Assembly: GCA_000719695.1 (NCBI GenBank)
Contig: JOHN01000041.1
Coordinates: 9,005 to 73,004 of the forward strand
DNA from: Streptomyces sp. NRRL F-6131
GTDB lineage: Bacteria; Actinomycetota; Actinomycetes; Streptomycetales; Streptomycetaceae
Reading direction: 5' to 3'
Length of the DNA stretch: 64,000 nucleotides
Position 1 is the stretch's first letter, and each line of letters opens with the position of its first letter. The position numbers and the translations under genes were made by a program. Positions 35,747-44,306 of the stretch are shown piece after piece. The notes beneath the pieces were generated by a model. That model searched no databases. It was not told the DNA's origin and saw only the letters and a list, made by a program, of their open reading frames with translations.

Positions 35747-35880
35747 AAGACGGCAGTGCGGCTCATCGCGCTGACCGCGGGGGCCGAGCCGTCCAGGCGG
35801 CGGATTCGGTATGGGTATGGCGGTGCACACCCGGGGGTGGCGGTCCCGGCGACGCGGGCGGTCGGGCGGGCCCGGAGGAA

Positions 35881-35925
35881 CGGCCGGGTGCCCGGCCCGG
35901 AGACCCCGGGCCGGGCACCCGGCCG
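35881..35925. terminator. Perfect 20-bp hairpin
   Basis: Arms 35881-35900 and 35906-35925 are perfectly complementary with a 5-nt loop. It lies 110 bp beyond the stop of the minus-strand metalloprotease gene and after the degenerate plus-strand region, so it may act on either strand. Confidence 0.75.
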
Positions 35926-35977
35926 GCGGACCGTTCCGTGGAACGGCCCCACCGTAGCGGCGGCTCGGTGGTGATGA

Positions 35978-36015
35978 CGGGAGGGGCCGTCCCCCTCAGG
36001 GGTTGGCCCCTCCCG
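35978..36015 (-). terminator. Terminator hairpin of the metalloprotease gene
   Basis: Perfect 11-bp stem (35978-35988 with 36005-36015) with a 16-nt loop, starting 24 bp after the minus-strand stop at 36039. Confidence 0.7.
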
Positions 36016-36038
36016 CGTTCGGGCCGTTCGGCCGGTTC

Positions 36039-37535
36039 CTAGTGGCGGCGGTGGGCCGCCCGGCGCCGGCGGCGCAGCAGAAGCGCCGCGCCCACGCCGA
36101 GGAAGACGGTGCCGATCACGGTCGGGACCAGGGCGCTGCTTCCGCCGGTGGCGGCGAGCTGGGGGCCGGCCGTGGTGGCCGCCACCGACGCCGACGGCGC
36201 GGCCGGCGCGGCGGCCGCGGCGGCAGCAGCGGCCGGCGAACCGGAGCGGGTCGGGCTCTTGGCCGTCGGCTTCGCCGCGTGCAGGGCCGCGTCCGCGTCC
36301 GTGTCGGCGACGGTCGTCGGCGACACGGGCACGGAGGGCTTGGCGGCCGGGATCGGGGCCGCGCTGGTGGTGGTCGGGCCCGGGGTCGCCGTGGTGGAGG
36401 GGTTCCCGGTGGCGCCGGTCGTGGGGGCGACCTGGGCGCCCTGGTGGGCGAGGTCGATGGTGACGTCGATTCCGTCGGGGGTCATCTTGCTGTAGCTCAG
36501 CTTGATGTGCTGGGCGAGGTCGGTCAGCGGCTCGGTGCCCGTGAAGGAACCGGCCATCGTGGCCTTGTCGTCCGCGGGGTTGCGGAGGCAGACTGCCGAG
36601 GCGTAGTTTCCTTGGCCGACTCGGAAGACGAAGAGGCCGGGGTTCTCGATATCGGTGTCCACCGTGTTCGCGACATTGTGGCGGTACTCGATGACGAGCC
36701 GGTCACCGTTGGTGCCGAACGGTATGTCGACGGCCCGGGTGCCGGCGGCTGCTGCGGGGGCGTGGAGCGGGGTGAGGTGGACCGTCGTGGTCGTCTTGGG
36801 CGAGACGATCCGGTCGGCCGAAAGCCACTTCTTGGCGATGAGTTCGGGTGAGGACAGGCCCTTGTGGCCACCGCCGCCGCCCATGGGGGTGATGTGGCTG
36901 TTCCCGTATGCGGAGCACCCGGTGAACTGCCCGACCGGGCACAGCTCGCGCTCCTGGTGGGGGAAGCCCATGTTGTGCCCGAACTCGTGGAGGGCGGCGG
37001 TGGTGTCGTCGTTGTTGATCGCGCCCTCCTGGAACCAGGTGATCGGTCCGGGCATCGAGCCCAGACCCCACCAGCTGCAGGCATTGCCGCCGGGGATGAC
37101 GATCGACAGGTGGTCGTACTTCACGTCGGCAGGCAGGGCCTTGGCGGCGAGCTGCTGGATCTTGCCGGGGTCGCACTGGGACTTGTCGACATCGATGTCG
37201 AAGGGTCCGAAGACGCCGTCGCCCTGCGCCGGCACCACGGACAGCCGCTTGTCGGACATCGTGGCGTAGTAGGCGGCGACGGAGTCCTGGCCGGTGAAGA
37301 GCTGCTTCACCGCCTTCTCGTGCACCACCTTGGCGTCCGACAGCGAGGCGTTCTTGAAGTTCACCAGAACCACCGCGTGGCGGTCCGTGACCTTCTCCGG
37401 TCCCGGCTCGGCCGCGGCGGGGACAGCGAGCGGGGATCCGACGAGTGTGGCCGCCGCGGCGGCGGCGAGGGCGACTGCCCGGCGGCCGGGTGGCCGCCGG
37501 TCGGCGCCTGTCGTGCGGAGGTCGTTGCGTGCCAT
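36039..37535 (-). CDS. Sortase-anchored secreted zinc metalloprotease
   Basis: 498 aa. Long signal peptide (1-42, with RRxxxR region and Ala-rich core). The zinc site H-E-F-G-H-N-M-G-F-P-H (residues 183-193) is a metzincin HExxHxxGxxH motif, with a Met-turn-like ITPMGG about 25 residues later, as in gametolysin/M11-type peptidases. A Thr/Pro/Ala-rich stalk (about 360-455) leads to L-A-A-T-G, a hydrophobic helix and an Arg-rich tail. This is the LAXTG sorting signal used by streptomycete class E sortases, so the enzyme is covalently attached to the cell wall. GC-rich stalk with Ala repeats. ATG/GTG start at 37535 is supported by the N-terminal signal. Monocistronic, followed by two hairpins. 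Confidence 0.87.
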   Translation of the reverse strand: MARNDLRTTGADRRPPGRRAVALAAAAAATLVGSPLAVPAAAEPGPEKVTDRHAVVLVNFKNASLSDAKVVHEKAVKQLFTGQDSVAAYYATMSDKRLSVVPAQGDGVFGPFDIDVDKSQCDPGKIQQLAAKALPADVKYDHLSIVIPGGNACSWWGLGSMPGPITWFQEGAINNDDTTAALHEFGHNMGFPHQERELCPVGQFTGCSAYGNSHITPMGGGGGHKGLSSPELIAKKWLSADRIVSPKTTTTVHLTPLHAPAAAAGTRAVDIPFGTNGDRLVIEYRHNVANTVDTDIENPGLFVFRVGQGNYASAVCLRNPADDKATMAGSFTGTEPLTDLAQHIKLSYSKMTPDGIDVTIDLAHQGAQVAPTTGATGNPSTTATPGPTTTSAAPIPAAKPSVPVSPTTVADTDADAALHAAKPTAKSPTRSGSPAAAAAAAAAPAAPSASVAATTAGPQLAATGGSSALVPTVIGTVFLGVGAALLLRRRRRAAHRRH

Positions 37536-37941
37536 GCGCGCATTCCTTAGCTCCTCGGGATCGGCGGCGACGGCCGCACGCCCCGAGGGTCGGTCGACAA
37601 CGGGTTCGTGGCGCGGGCCGGTGGGCCGGCCACGCAGTCAGGCGGAGGAGACGGGACACGCACCGTCGCGGTGACGGGTCCATGGCGAGCACTCGCTGCG
37701 CGGCGGGTCCGTGTTGCTCCTCCAGCTCAGGAGACGCGCGGGAACCGGCCGCATCACAGAAATTCCGACGGGAATCCGATGTCGTTTCGACCTCATCGAT
37801 ACCTCATGATCCGGCTGCCATCCTGACTTGCTGCCAGGAACGGGGGTGCCACCGCCGGACGATCACCTCCGGTGGGCCCCTTGCCGTCGGCCTTCCGGCT
37901 CTTTGCCTCTTTGCCTCGACCAGCACCGAACAGGACTTCGC
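37536..37941. other. Divergent intergenic region
   Basis: About 400 bp between the divergent metalloprotease and small secreted-protein genes. No supported gene. It should hold both promoters; no consensus pair could be assigned with confidence. Confidence 0.4.
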
Positions 37942-38334
37942 ATGATCGGAAAGCGCTTCGCCGCCGCCGCGGCCGTCAGCTTGAGCGTGGCAGCGATATC
38001 ACCCACGCTCGCTCACGCCGACGAGACCCCGGCCGGGCCGACGATCACCGTCACCTCGGCAACAGATCCCTCGGTGGCCCTGTCGGTCACCCTCGACCCG
38101 GACGCCGAGAGCGGCGTGATCCCCGAGAGCGACGTCGCCGCCATCGGCGCGGCGCTCGATGCCCAGGCCCTTCCCGCCCCGGACGCCCTCACGCCCGAGA
38201 TGCCGTCCACCCTGGAGGCGGACGTGGTGTCCCTGGACGAGAACGCTCCGGAGGAGCCGGTGGCCGATGGCAGCGGCCGCCCGGGAAAGGGCTCCCTCAC
38301 CTTCGCCGGCGGCCTGGTGCCGCTTCGCGGATAG
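37942..38334 (+). CDS. Small secreted acidic protein
   Basis: 130 aa. ATG 37942 with AGGA nine bases upstream. Signal peptide residues 1-27 (MIGKRFAAAAAVSLSVAAISPTLAHA). The mature chain is acidic (EAD/EES-rich, VVSLDENAPEEPVADG) with no Cys and ends GKGSLTFAGGLVPLRG. Codon use is typical of the genome. I do not recognise a family; likely an exported protein of unknown role. The next gene starts eight bases after its stop. Confidence 0.65.
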   Translation: MIGKRFAAAAAVSLSVAAISPTLAHADETPAGPTITVTSATDPSVALSVTLDPDAESGVIPESDVAAIGAALDAQALPAPDALTPEMPSTLEADVVSLDENAPEEPVADGSGRPGKGSLTFAGGLVPLRG

Positions 38335-38341
38335 TCGCCCC

Positions 38342-38779
38342 ATGAGGTCTCTGCTCCTGGTGGCCGATCGGGCCGAGGCGGTGGTGAACAGCCTGGGTTT
38401 GGAGGGCCGTTGCCGGATCGACGTCGTGACCGTGCCGGCCGAGCCGCCGCCACCACCGGTGTCCCTCCCGACCACGGCCTACCGGTCGATCCTCTCCTTC
38501 GGGCCACCGGACGAGCTGCCGCTGGAACCCGGCGTGCACGTCGTGGCCAGCCTCGGTGACGACCGGACCCGGATCCAGTTGGTGCCCGGCATGCGGCCCG
38601 CCGAGGCCCTGGCCCACCTGGCGGACGGGCTCCAGGGCTGGGTCATCGAGCTGACCCACGGTGCCGCCCGGCCCCCGTGCCCCGGACATCCGCACCCGAT
38701 GCGCGCGGGCGTGGTCGACGGCACCGCCGCATGGACCTGCCCGGCCCGTCCGGGCCACGCGATCGCCCCGATCGGCTGA
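38342..38779 (+). CDS. Unknown 145-aa protein with C-terminal Cys/His motif
   Basis: ATG 38342, eight bases after the stop of the preceding gene, so probably co-transcribed; no clear ribosome-binding site. Cytoplasmic. Pro-rich middle (VPAEPPPPPVSLPT), then alternating strands. The C-terminus carries R-P-P-C-P-G-H-P-H-P...W-T-C-P, a Cys-x2-His-x-His...Cys pattern that could bind zinc and is seen in small actinobacterial proteins of unknown function. The function cannot be inferred. Confidence 0.6.
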   Translation: MRSLLLVADRAEAVVNSLGLEGRCRIDVVTVPAEPPPPPVSLPTTAYRSILSFGPPDELPLEPGVHVVASLGDDRTRIQLVPGMRPAEALAHLADGLQGWVIELTHGAARPPCPGHPHPMRAGVVDGTAAWTCPARPGHAIAPIG

Positions 38780-38802
38780 CCGGCCGTCCGCGTCCGCATG
38801 AG

Positions 38803-38985
38803 TCAGCCGATGATGGTGGCGGCGTCGATGACGAGGCGGTAGCGGACATCGGAAGCCAGGACCCGTTCGAAGGTCGACATCGAACTGGCCGGCGGAGATC
38901 ACCTCGATTCTCGGCGCCGATGCCGTGCCCGGCGCAGAAGTCGAGCATCTCCTGGGGAAGGCGACGGCGCGGATGAGCTGTCTCC
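38803..38985 (-). pseudogene. C-terminal scrap of a zinc alcohol dehydrogenase
   Basis: On the minus strand the fragments P-Q-E-M-L-D-F-C-A-G-H-G-I-G-A-E, E-V-I-S-A-G-Q-F and F-E-R-V-L-A-S-D-V-R-Y-R-L-V-I-D-A-A-T followed by a stop reproduce the last 50 residues of YahK-like NAD(P)-dependent alcohol dehydrogenases, but in three frames. The rest of the gene is missing. Confidence 0.75.
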
Positions 38986-39034
38986 AGGATGTAGGGCGGG
39001 CGGCGGGGCAGAGGTCTCCGGCCACGGCACTACC

Positions 39035-39200
39035 GTGATGAGGGTGCCGGGAACCAATGCCGACCAGCGGTGGTCCGAGTCGATGCCGGCGGCCTATGAG
39101 CAGTACCTCGTGCCGGTGGTCTTCCGGCCCTTCGCCGAAGAGCTGACCGCGAGGGCGGCAGCTCTGCGCCCACGGCGGATCCTTGAACTGGCGGGGCGAG
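39035..39200 (+). pseudogene. N-terminal scrap of a SAM methyltransferase
   Basis: Encodes V-P-G-T-N-A-D-Q-R-W-S-E-S-M-P-A-A-Y-E-Q-Y and continues through VPVVFRPFAEELTARAA to R-I-L-E-L-A. This is the start of a class I methyltransferase just before its SAM loop. The homology stops there; the following sequence is unrelated. Confidence 0.65.
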
Positions 39201-39296
39201 GGCGAGGTTCCCCAGCCGGGGAGGTTGGGGGTGTAGAGGATGCGGTGGGGCTGGATGATGCCGGGTGCGACGGCGGCGTGGGTTGCGCCGGACCCG

Positions 39297-39407
39297 AAGC
39301 GGCCCACCGAACTGCGCATCGACCGGCCGTTCCTGTTCCTGATCCGGGACACCGCCTCCGGCCGGCCGTTGTTCCTCGGCCAGGTCACCGACCCGCAGGC
39401 ACACTGA
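39297..39407 (+). pseudogene. C-terminal scrap of a serpin
   Basis: Reads K-R-P-T-E-L-R-I-D-R-P-F-L-F-L-I-R-D-T, then PLFLGQVTDPQAH and a stop. This matches the strand after the reactive loop of serpins (DRPFLFLIRD, PLFLGRV). About 35 residues of an expected 400 survive, with no start. The next minus-strand stretch (39410-39600) looks coding but I cannot identify it. Confidence 0.7.
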
Positions 39408-39652
39408 CGACCGGCGGACCAGGCAGCCGAACAGCACGATCACGTCCGCCGTCCGCAGCAGCGGATCGTTGCCCGCCACCGCCACCGTGCATGCGATTGG
39501 CAGGGCGGCGGCGCGGTACGCCGTGCCGACCAGGTTGCCGCGGACCGACCGGATGAGCCGGCGCCCGACCGGCACCACACCCCCGTCCCCGTGACGGTGA
39601 CCCCGCACCACGGCCGGCGTTGCACTGAGGTGCGACGCCTGTGCTCATCAGA

Positions 39653-39673
39653 ACCTCAGGTTTTCCGTGGCAC
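39653..39673. repeat. Dispersed palindromic repeat, copy 2
   Basis: Matches 4070-4090 at 20 of 21 bases; the palindromic core AACCT-C-AGGTT is kept. It lies about 90 bp upstream of the ORF at 39763. Confidence 0.6.
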
Positions 39674-39762
39674 CCTCGTCGCGTGCGGGTCACACAGCGC
39701 GCACCGGAGGGCGGGTGCCACCCTTCGACCAACCAGGCAGCGCACGGAAGACGGGCGAGAGC

Positions 39763-40365
39763 ATGGCGGCAGATCAACGGCAGCTCCAGCGCGGGTACTT
39801 CCTCCGGGAGGCCGCGGCACTCCAGCGTGCGAACATCGGCGGCAGCCGGTACCTGACACGGATCGCCTTCCCCGCCGCCGAGGACGAGGACGGAGTTCCC
39901 CTCGCCCTGGTCACCACGGTGAACCTGAAGCCGGGAGCGCCGGTGCTGCTGCCGACCACGGCGACTCGGCACGACATTCACACCGCCCTCGCCCCCGAAG
40001 GTGGCTGGGATGTCCCGGATCCGAGGCCGATGATCCGGTTCCCGATCACCGGGGAGGCGCCACCACTGCTGGTCTACGCCGACCTGCTCGACGACATCGG
40101 GGACCTCCTGTCCATGCTCACCGTCTACCCCATCGATGTCGGCCGCCCGGATGTCGTGGCCAGTCTGAAGGCCGTCGGCCTCGTCGGCGAGACCACCGCG
40201 GTGGTCGAAGTGTCCGCGCTCGGTGCGGTCCACCGGGTCAGTATCCCGCTGGACTCCGGAGTCCCGCTGGTGGCCGTACCGTTGGAGATCGCCGAGTACC
40301 TGCTGACGGTTCAGCCATGCGCCGACGGAGCTTCGGCCGTCGAGTGGGCGTACCCCGTCGGCTGA
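39763..40365 (+). CDS. Unknown 200-aa protein
   Basis: ATG 39763 chosen within a longer frame; a weak GCGAG lies upstream. Soluble, no signal peptide. The sequence (RGYFLREAAALQRANIGGSRYLTRI, VTTVNLKPGAPVLLPTTATRHDIHTAL, RFPITGEAPPLLVYADLLDD, VSIPLDSGVPLVAVPLEIAEYLL) has the alternation of an all-beta protein and normal codon bias, so it looks like a living gene within the decay zone. I do not recognise the family. Confidence 0.6.
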   Translation: MAADQRQLQRGYFLREAAALQRANIGGSRYLTRIAFPAAEDEDGVPLALVTTVNLKPGAPVLLPTTATRHDIHTALAPEGGWDVPDPRPMIRFPITGEAPPLLVYADLLDDIGDLLSMLTVYPIDVGRPDVVASLKAVGLVGETTAVVEVSALGAVHRVSIPLDSGVPLVAVPLEIAEYLLTVQPCADGASAVEWAYPVG

Positions 40366-40439
40366 TGCTGAGGGCCCCTCGGTGGCTTGTCGGTGCACGC
40401 CACCGATGCGGACGTCGAGGCTCCGGGAGGCCCGAGAGC

Positions 40440-40860
40440 TCTTCCACGCCGCGCTGCGGTTCGGTCGGGGCATTTGTCAGCGATCGCGGCGAGCGGGCGC
40501 TCCGGCCAGGGCGCGCAGCTCCGCCCCGGCCTGCTCGTCGAGACGCTGGCGAGCAGGCCGGAGGCCAGCCTCAGCTGCCCTGCCGCTTGCTCGGGGGCCC
40601 AGGCCCGTCCGCCCGCTCGACCAGCAGCTGGGCAAGGTTGCGCGGATCGGCGCCGCTGTCGGGAGCGGAGCAGACGGCCCACGGTGGTTCCGGACGTGAG
40701 GGCGGCGACGACCGGCAGGCTCCGCTTGCGGACGGCCAGGTCGGCCCCGGCGGACTTGCCCATGCGATCCGGGTCGCCCCAGATGCCGAGGATGTCGTCG
40801 GTCAGCTGGTAGGCGAGACCGACGACCCGCCGCCCCCGCCTACCAGATCGTACCCGAGCG
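40440..40860 (-). pseudogene. C-terminal remnant of a polyprenyl synthetase
   Basis: The minus strand encodes V-G-L-A-Y-Q-L-T-D-D-I-L-G-I-W-G and RSLPVVAALTSGTTVGRLLRS, followed by frameshifted pieces up to a GRAWAPEQAAGQLRLASG stretch. This is closely similar in protein and DNA to the last 110 residues of the intact synthase at 47405. The first Asp-rich motif and the N-terminal two thirds are gone. A decayed paralogue 7 kb from the live copy and in the same orientation. Confidence 0.78.
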
Positions 40861-41410
40861 ACTGGCGGCCGCCACCGAGGCGTCCCGTGTACTCGACGGT
40901 GTGCTGCGCGACCAGCGGTGGGAGCGCATCCACAAGGTCGGCCCGGCCTTCGCCACCCAGTACGACAGCGCGGTACACGCCATGCGGGCGGACAAGCATT
41001 TCGGTCAGAAATCATCAAACCGATGACCCGGCCATTTCAGCTGAAAAGGCCGGCGTGCCGCCGCGCACCTGCTCTGGCCGGCGGCCCGGTGTGGGCCGCC
41101 GTACTGGGAATGCTAAACCAGCCGGCTGGTAATTGGACAGTGCTTGGACCTGGGACCTTTCGGCCGCGAACATGCCGTGGTTGCCCTGGTCGAGCCGGGT
41201 CGCGGCCTCGGCGGGTGTGGTGGGCAGGCTGCCGTCTCGGACCAGTGCGGCCAAGGCTGCGGGAGCATGGGTCAGTGACAGGAACGTACCGTCGCGAAGC
41301 GCGCGGATGACTTGCTGTCCTGTCCGGCGATGTGCAGGGCGAGGGCCGCTTCCTGGGCCTGGGCGGGAACCGGTGTGAGAGTGGCGGCGCTGGCGCCGCG
41401 GCATCGGCCA
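40861..41410. other. Scrambled coding remnants
   Basis: Plus strand 40833-41025 reads like a protein C-terminus (Y-Q-I-V-P-E-R-L-A-A-A-T-E-A, later HKVGPAFATQYDSAVHAMRAD, then stop). Minus strand 41130-41400 reads like a frameshifted helical protein (ALALHIAGQD, then RQQVIRALRDGTFLSLTHAPAALAALV and NHGMFAAERSQVQAL). Neither has a start or a family I recognise. No intact gene. Confidence 0.4.
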
Positions 41411-41671
41411 TCAGCAGTTGTTCCTGATCACGGCGATACCCGTCACCTCGGCGGCGAGCGAGCCGAGGACAGCGCCGAGGTGCTCGGTCTTCTCGGCCCC
41501 GGTGGCGACCCGGATCAACAGGTAGGCGGCCTCTTCGTCGGCGACCGCGATACGGTACTCGGCTGCAGCGGCCGCCTGGGCGGAACCGACCCCGGAGAGC
41601 CCGAGTGCGCCAGCGCAGACCGTGACAATGACACTGGAGTTGAGAATCCTGGAGCGCACGGAGGAAGCCAC
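41411..41671 (-). CDS. Small secreted protein
   Basis: 86 aa with a signal peptide (SSVIVTVCAGALGLSGVGSAQA, cleavage near residue 33) and a 50-residue mature part (EYRIAVADEEAAYLLIRVATG... IAVIRNNC) ending in Cys. GTG start at 41671 with GAGGGG just upstream; an internal GTG four codons later is possible. No family recognised. It sits among remnants, so it could be the front of a truncated gene. Confidence 0.5.
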   Translation of the reverse strand: MASSVRSRILNSSVIVTVCAGALGLSGVGSAQAAAAAEYRIAVADEEAAYLLIRVATGAEKTEHLGAVLGSLAAEVTGIAVIRNNC

Positions 41672-42365
41672 CCCCTCTACCGTCGATTTCTACGTCGAGC
41701 TTTTAAGAATGCACGTGCCGCCGTTGGGATTTGCCTCGGACCACCCCTCGCGCCCGACGGTAGACAGTCACCACTTTGTAGTGCTTATTGATCGTCAAAC
41801 AAGATTATTGATTGACACTTGAGCACTACCTTCCGGTAGATCGCAAACCCTCCCGGCCGGCGGGGTGGGTGCCCCGTCGAGCGACGGGGCACGCGGCAAT
41901 GGTCGTACTGCGCGGGCCCGACGTGTCGGCGAGAGGTGCGCGGTAATGCCCGGGTGCGCGACGGACTCTCCCTCGGCTCCTTCCCGAAATCGGGGACTCG
42001 CCCCGCCCTTGCACCTCGCCGCCGGCGACGTCATCGAGGATCTGATCGGCGAGGAATCGACACGGCTCCGCGGAAGCAACCGGAGGACATGAGCGCGAAA
42101 GCCCGAAGGCCCGCAGGTCAAGCGATGCCAGTGAACGCTGAGACGCGGAACCTGCAGCACCGGGGACGTCTCCCGGCGCCAGACCCTCACCATGTTGCTC
42201 GAAGCCGTCGCCCGTCACCACCGCGGCTCCCTGCCGGACGGGGGAACAGAACGGCTCTGGCCAGCGGGTTCGACACCAGCAGTGTCCGCAGTGGAAGGTA
42301 GGGGCTTGGCGGCGTCCGCCGGGTGGCGGCCGGCGCGAGGCCCGGCCCGGTGGCGAGGAGCGGCA
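41672..42365. other. Gene-free stretch with an A/T-rich island
   Basis: No supported gene in 690 bp. The section 41640-41830 is clearly lower in G+C than its surroundings and holds the inverted repeat at 41778-41829. The last 60 bp before 42366 provide the ribosome-binding site of the DUF5131 gene. Confidence 0.5.
41778..41829. repeat. Inverted repeat in an A/T-rich patch
   Basis: GTAGTGCT (41778-41785) and AGCACTAC (41822-41829) are perfect inverted copies flanking 36 bp of A/T-rich DNA with two ATTGAT direct repeats. This could be a regulatory site or the end of an inserted element carrying the DUF5131/TcmP pair. Confidence 0.5.
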
Positions 42366-43121
42366 GTGAGCGATCGAAGCGCTATCGAGTGGACGGAAGC
42401 GACCTGGAACCCGACCACCGGCTGCGACCGGGTGTCTGCCGGCTGCGACAACTGCTACGCCCTGACCCTGGCCAAGCGCCTGAAGGCGATGGGCGCCGCC
42501 AAGTACCAGACGGACGGCGACTCGCGAACCTCCGGCCCCGGCTTCGGACTTGCACTGCACCCGGACGCCCTCGACATTCCGAGGCGCTGGCACAGCTCCC
42601 GGGTCGTGTTCGTGAACTCCATGAGCGACCTCTTCCACGCCCGGGTGCCGCTGACGTTCGTCCGGGACGTGTTCCAGGTCATCGCAGACACCCCCCAGCA
42701 CACCTACCAGGTACTGACGAAGCGATCCGTGAGGCTGCGCCGGGTCGCCAACTGGCTGGAGTGGCCGGACAATCTCTGGATGGGGGTGTCGGTCGAGGAC
42801 GAGAGTCAGCTCGGTCGTGTCGACGACTTGCGAGCCGTCCCGGCCGCGGTCCGGTTCCTCTCGCTGGAACCGTTGCTCGGACCGCTGCCAGGCCTGAATC
42901 TCGAGGGCATCGGATGGGTGATCGCCGGTGGTGAGTCCGGCCCCCACCACCGTCCCATGGACCCCGCGTGGGTCGCCGGAATCCGCGACACCTGCCAGAC
43001 GGCCGGCGTGCCGTTCTTCTTCAAGCAGTGGGGCGGCCGCAACCCCAAGGCCCGCGGCCGCGACCTCAACGGCCGGACCTGGGACGAGATGCCCGCACGA
43101 GCCCCGATCACCGCCTCCTGA
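42366..43121 (+). CDS. DUF5131 / phage Gp37-Gp68 family three-Cys protein
   Basis: 251 aa. The N-terminus has IEWTEATWNPTTGC followed by C-x6-C-x2-C-Y-A (Cys20, Cys27, Cys30), the hallmark of this family. Further blocks: FVNSMSDLFHARVP, VLTKRSVRLRRV, NLWMGVSVED, RFLSLEPLLGPL, WVIAGGESGPHHRPMDPAWV, FFFKQWGG, which follow the TIM-barrel-like pattern of radical-SAM-related proteins. A metal- or cluster-binding enzyme is likely; the reaction is unknown. GTG 42366 with GAGGAG upstream. The tcmP gene follows in the same direction after 90 bp; the two families are known to occur together, often on mobile or phage-related DNA. Confidence 0.88.
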   Translation: MSDRSAIEWTEATWNPTTGCDRVSAGCDNCYALTLAKRLKAMGAAKYQTDGDSRTSGPGFGLALHPDALDIPRRWHSSRVVFVNSMSDLFHARVPLTFVRDVFQVIADTPQHTYQVLTKRSVRLRRVANWLEWPDNLWMGVSVEDESQLGRVDDLRAVPAAVRFLSLEPLLGPLPGLNLEGIGWVIAGGESGPHHRPMDPAWVAGIRDTCQTAGVPFFFKQWGGRNPKARGRDLNGRTWDEMPARAPITAS

Positions 43122-43211
43122 CCCAGTGCGCCGTGCACACCCCCTGGTCGCACCGTGATGATTGTGTGATCCTGCCACCGGCAGCGACGGTTCACCGTAC
43201 CGGGGAGACAC

Positions 43212-44306
43212 ATGGTGGCACCGAAGGACGTCATCTGGCCACGTGATCCACACACCGCCGCCAAGCACGCCCTTCTGCGGCGCTACCTCCAAGCCTGGGC
43301 ACCGATCATGCTCAGCCACAACGAAGTCGTCACCTACGCCGAAGGGTTCGCAGGCCCCGGCGTCTACCGTGGCGGCGAGCCCGGCTCTCCCGTCGTCGCC
43401 CACCAGGTCTTCTCCGGAGCCCTTCGGCGCAGCCCCCGAAGGGTGAAGATGGTGCTGGTAGAGGAGGACGGCCGGCGCAAGACCGAGCTGGAACACCGCA
43501 TCGCGGCAGCCGTGGACTCGTCCGGCGTCCGAGGCGACCGGCTCGACGTGCACATCGCCCAGGGCCAGTGCCACCCCGACCTGCTGCAGCAACTTGACCG
43601 GACCGGCAGTCTCCACCACCCTATGTTCGTCCTCCTCGACGGCTTCGGCGGCCCGGAAGTCCCCTTCCCCCTGCTGCAACGCATCGCCACCCAACGCCGC
43701 AGCGAGGTGATGGTCACTTTCCAACCCGCCTTCCTCGTACGGTTCTCCGAGAAGGCCGATCGCCACCGCTCAGCCGGGAACGCCTTCTTCGGCGGCACCG
43801 ACTGGCAGGGCGTTTTCCAGCAGCCGCCGTCCCGGAAGGCTACCTATCTGCGCGACCGCTACCGCGAGTCCCTCGGACGCGCCGGTTTCCAGCACACCCT
43901 GGTCTTCGAGATGATCGACGAAGGCAGCCGCCTCCTCTATCTGATCTTCGGCACCCGCCACGAACGAGGCGTGGAGAAGATGAAAGAGGCCATGTGGGTC
44001 GTCGACACCACCTCCGGCGTCCGCTACCGCGCCCCCAAGGACCCCAACCAGCAGGCCCTCGACCTCGAACTCGAACCGGACACCGGACCGCTGCGCCGCA
44101 TCCTGCTTGGCCACCTGAGCACCGTGGCGACAGCTCGCAGCGTCGACCAGCTCAAGAAGTTCGCCCTTTTGGAGACCGTCTATCGCCCGACCCAGGTCAT
44201 ACCGCTCCTCAAACGGATGCGCGACCAGGAGGAGATCAACGTCTCCCCGGGTCGGATCACCGGCACCAGTACCGTCACCGCCGTGTACCAGGGCGTGTTG
44301 TTCTGA
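43212..44306 (+). CDS. tcmP: Three-Cys-motif partner protein TcmP
   Basis: 364 aa. Opens KDVIWPRDPHTAAKHALLRRYLQAWAPIML and continues with YAEGFAGPGVYRGGEPGSPVVA, MVLVEEDGRRKTELEHRI, MFVLLDGFGGPEVPF and AFFGGTDWQ. This Rossmann-like core (FAGPGxYxxGxxGSPxxA) is the recognised TcmP signature, resembling a methyltransferase-type nucleotide-binding fold. The C-terminal 60 residues (LETVYRPTQVIPLLKRMRDQEEINVSPG) look like a winged helix. ATG 43212 with GGGGAGA upstream. Its partner is the DUF5131 gene just before it. Role unproven; a nucleic-acid modification or anti-phage function is a reasonable guess from the company these pairs keep. Confidence 0.88.
   Translation: MVAPKDVIWPRDPHTAAKHALLRRYLQAWAPIMLSHNEVVTYAEGFAGPGVYRGGEPGSPVVAHQVFSGALRRSPRRVKMVLVEEDGRRKTELEHRIAAAVDSSGVRGDRLDVHIAQGQCHPDLLQQLDRTGSLHHPMFVLLDGFGGPEVPFPLLQRIATQRRSEVMVTFQPAFLVRFSEKADRHRSAGNAFFGGTDWQGVFQQPPSRKATYLRDRYRESLGRAGFQHTLVFEMIDEGSRLLYLIFGTRHERGVEKMKEAMWVVDTTSGVRYRAPKDPNQQALDLELEPDTGPLRRILLGHLSTVATARSVDQLKKFALLETVYRPTQVIPLLKRMRDQEEINVSPGRITGTSTVTAVYQGVLF

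Noticed and set aside
35302..35952. 216-codon minus-strand frame
   Set aside because: Arg/Pro/Gly-rich composition, runs through a 20-bp hairpin and opposite degenerate plus-strand coding; no supporting signal.
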